Of a DNA stretch of 64,000 nt, positions 62,808 through 64,000 are shown one piece after another. The notes below the pieces were generated by a model. That model did not search any database and was not told where the DNA came from. It worked only from the letters and a program-made list of their open reading frames with translations. Where the stretch lies: contig NZ_JOEZ01000021.1 of assembly GCF_000721175.1 (NCBI RefSeq), positions 189,920-253,919 of the forward strand, read 5' to 3'. The translations under genes and the position numbers were made by a program. Every line of letters starts with the position of its first letter. The first letter of the stretch is position 1. This stretch comes from Streptomyces anulatus. GTDB taxonomy: Bacteria > Actinomycetota > Actinomycetes > Streptomycetales > Streptomycetaceae.

Positions 62808-63244
62808 CTGTCCCCGTAATCGCGCTACTCGGCGTCTACATCACCTACACGCTGAACCAGCGTGCGGTGAGGAGAGAGCGACGGTCCAAGACCTTCGCAG
62901 AGGCTCTGACAGCAGTCGAGGAATACCTGGAGATGCCGTACCGAATCCGTCGGCGGCCTGACCTTCCAGAAGCGCGTCGGGAGTTGACCGACGAGGTCAG
63001 CTCCATCCTGGCACGCATGGCCTTCCACCAAGCGTGGTTGCAGATCGAAGCGTCGTCGGTGGCCGGACCGTACGCCACTCTCGTTGCCACCGCTCGGGCT
63101 GAAGCGGGTGTTCAGATGAGCGTGGCTTGGCTCCACGCCCCCATCACATCCGACAGCGGCATGAACTTGGGTACCGCGTACTCCCGGGAGAGATCCAACG
63201 CCGCCAAGACCGCTTGCATCAACGCGATGCGTCGGCACCTCTGA
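62744..63244 (+). CDS. Single-pass membrane protein, probable CBASS effector
   Basis: A 166-residue protein. One helix at about 17-37 (TTALTVPVIALLGVYITYTL) is followed by a basic region (RRERRSK) and a helical cytosolic domain (TFAEALTAVEEYLEMPYRIRRRP, ELTDEVSSILARMAFHQAW). GTG at 62744, with GGGAG upstream, overlaps the E2-like gene by 64 bp. Position and topology match transmembrane effectors that break the membrane when they sense the cyclic nucleotide. No known effector family is recognised. Confidence 0.6.
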   Translation: MEIVSAAEAASGWSWAQTTALTVPVIALLGVYITYTLNQRAVRRERRSKTFAEALTAVEEYLEMPYRIRRRPDLPEARRELTDEVSSILARMAFHQAWLQIEASSVAGPYATLVATARAEAGVQMSVAWLHAPITSDSGMNLGTAYSRERSNAAKTACINAMRRHL

Positions 63245-63300
63245 TGGCGATGAGTGGGACGCGGCGCCGGGGCGAGCGGTAGCCCGCCCGCCCCCCATCC

Positions 63301-64000
63301 TCACGCCTTGGAACTGATTGGCCTCCGACCGGCCTGAGCACGCTGCTGACGCACCCGTACGTCGATGCCCTCCGCCACCTCCTGCTGCCGCTCCCCGTCG
63401 GAGTGCTGGTAGATCAGCGCCGCCTTCTCCGAGGACTGGCCGGCGCGGACCATCGTGTCCTTGAGCGTGGCGCCCGACTGGGTGGACAAGGTGTGGCCGG
63501 TGTGGCGGAGGTCGTAGAAGCGGAAGTCCTCCGGCAGGCCCACCTTGGCGCGCGCCCTGCGCCACTTGCGGCCGAAGGTGGACCGCCGGAACGGCGCGCC
63601 CCGCTCACCGACGAACAGGAGGCCGTTGGGCTCCTTCTCCGCGTACCAGTCCAGGTGGCGTTTCACCTCGATGTGCAAGAAGGCCGGGAGGAAGACGGTT
63701 CGGCGTCCGGCGGTCGACTTCGTGTCGCCCTCGACCCGACGGCCCGTGGTCAGCTCCGGCGCGGCGTCGCTGATCCTGGCCGCGAGCGGTTCGAGCGTGA
63801 CGTCGGGCCGCCGCAGCGCCGCCTGCTCCTCCGGACGCATCGGCCCGTAGGCGCCGAAGTAGACCATCAGCCGCCACCTGGGGCCCATGACGTCCGCTAG
63901 CTGTATTGCCCCGGGAGGTTGTGGACGGGTGATGCAGCTCTCGGCTGAGGGATCTTGAACGGGTGAGGGCCTTCCGGGTTCGGTGTGGATTGCGACGTCT
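63301..64000 (-). CDS. Tyrosine recombinase / integrase, C-terminal part
   Basis: The last 232 residues of a phage-type integrase; the N-terminal part lies beyond the right edge. The frame is open throughout, from DVAIHTEPGRPSPVQDPSAE to ADVMGPRWRLMVYFGAYG, PMRPEEQAAL, then LRHTGHTLSTQSGATLKDTM (His/Arg) and the catalytic Tyr in ALIYQHSDGER. It ends in GRRPISSKA. The first Arg motif (GLR) appears as GPMRPEEQ. It probably moves the element anchored at the tRNA-Gly gene. Confidence 0.88.
   Translation of the reverse strand, partial: DVAIHTEPGRPSPVQDPSAESCITRPQPPGAIQLADVMGPRWRLMVYFGAYGPMRPEEQAALRRPDVTLEPLAARISDAAPELTTGRRVEGDTKSTAGRRTVFLPAFLHIEVKRHLDWYAEKEPNGLLFVGERGAPFRRSTFGRKWRRARAKVGLPEDFRFYDLRHTGHTLSTQSGATLKDTMVRAGQSSEKAALIYQHSDGERQQEVAEGIDVRVRQQRAQAGRRPISSKA

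Larger units (their letters stand above)
59985..64000. mobile_element. Predicted integrative element at tRNA-Gly
   Basis: From the tRNA 3' half to the right edge: XRE/ImmA pair, a three-gene CBASS-like operon and a tyrosine integrase that continues off the edge. Codon use is visibly less GC-biased than in the flanking housekeeping genes. The right attachment site would be beyond 64,000; no second copy of the tRNA end is seen inside. Confidence 0.55.

Noticed and set aside
63889..64000. Possible insertion sequence cutting the integrase
   Set aside because: Translation shows the integrase frame stays open to the right edge with family-like residues, so the gene is only cut by the window.

Overview
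The window is high-GC actinobacterial chromosome, almost certainly Streptomyces. Third codon positions are strongly GC-biased, GTG and TTG starts are common, and the right two thirds carries a recognisable Streptomyces core gene order: purA, kynurenine genes, fba, pyrE, clpB, dnaK-grpE-dnaJ-hspR, dcd. Two stretches look accessory: the left 15 kb and the right 4 kb.

Region A (1-15.4 kb) looks like a small specialised-metabolite locus with its own signalling. A stand-alone adenylation enzyme, a carrier protein, an ectoine-synthase-like cupin, an acyl-CoA-dehydrogenase-like flavoprotein, a transglutaminase-like protein, an arylmalonate-decarboxylase-like protein, a small unknown and a phosphopantetheinyl transferase run in one direction (2.2-8.4 kb). 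No PKS or multimodular NRPS is present. Next to it are an AfsA-type butenolide/butyrolactone synthase, a divergent ArpA/ScbR-type receptor, a HAD-like protein and a short-chain dehydrogenase (8.5-11.9 kb). Behind a perfect 23-bp terminator stem come a paired SMR exporter, a guanine-deaminase-like enzyme, an Old Yellow Enzyme and a FrnE-type CPFC thioredoxin-fold protein, all on the minus strand. Copies of one 16-bp palindrome, close to TTGCATGnnCATGCAA, lie in front of marR, the adenylation operon, the deaminase/SMR operon and the frnE/OYE operon, which suggests a single MarR regulon. The far left holds part of another ArpA-like regulator and a TTA-containing, probably inactive IS701-like protein.

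Region B (15.4-59.7 kb) is mostly housekeeping: a GNAT enzyme behind a LacI-type palindrome, a PucR-type regulator, a second sliding clamp, a GH19 chitinase with DasR-like direct repeats, purA, a DAG-kinase-like protein, a P450, a two-component pair, the kynurenine operon, fba, pyrE, clpB and the dnaK operon with HAIR sites for HspR, an EtfD-like iron-sulphur membrane protein, and dcd. Inside it is a small unusual group (45.4-47.1 kb): a secreted peptide with three 12-residue APGDIGW repeats, a translationally coupled Rieske-like protein without the usual ligands, and a divergent HTH regulator with a perfect palindrome in front of it.

Region C (59.9-64 kb) begins at a tRNA-Gly(CCC) gene and ends in a tyrosine integrase that runs off the right edge. 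Between them lie an XRE regulator with an ImmA/IrrE metallopeptidase and, divergently, three overlapping or abutting genes: a CD-NTase, an E2-like protein with a CLW catalytic motif, and a single-pass membrane protein. This has the composition of an E2-only (short type II) CBASS anti-phage operon on an integrative element.
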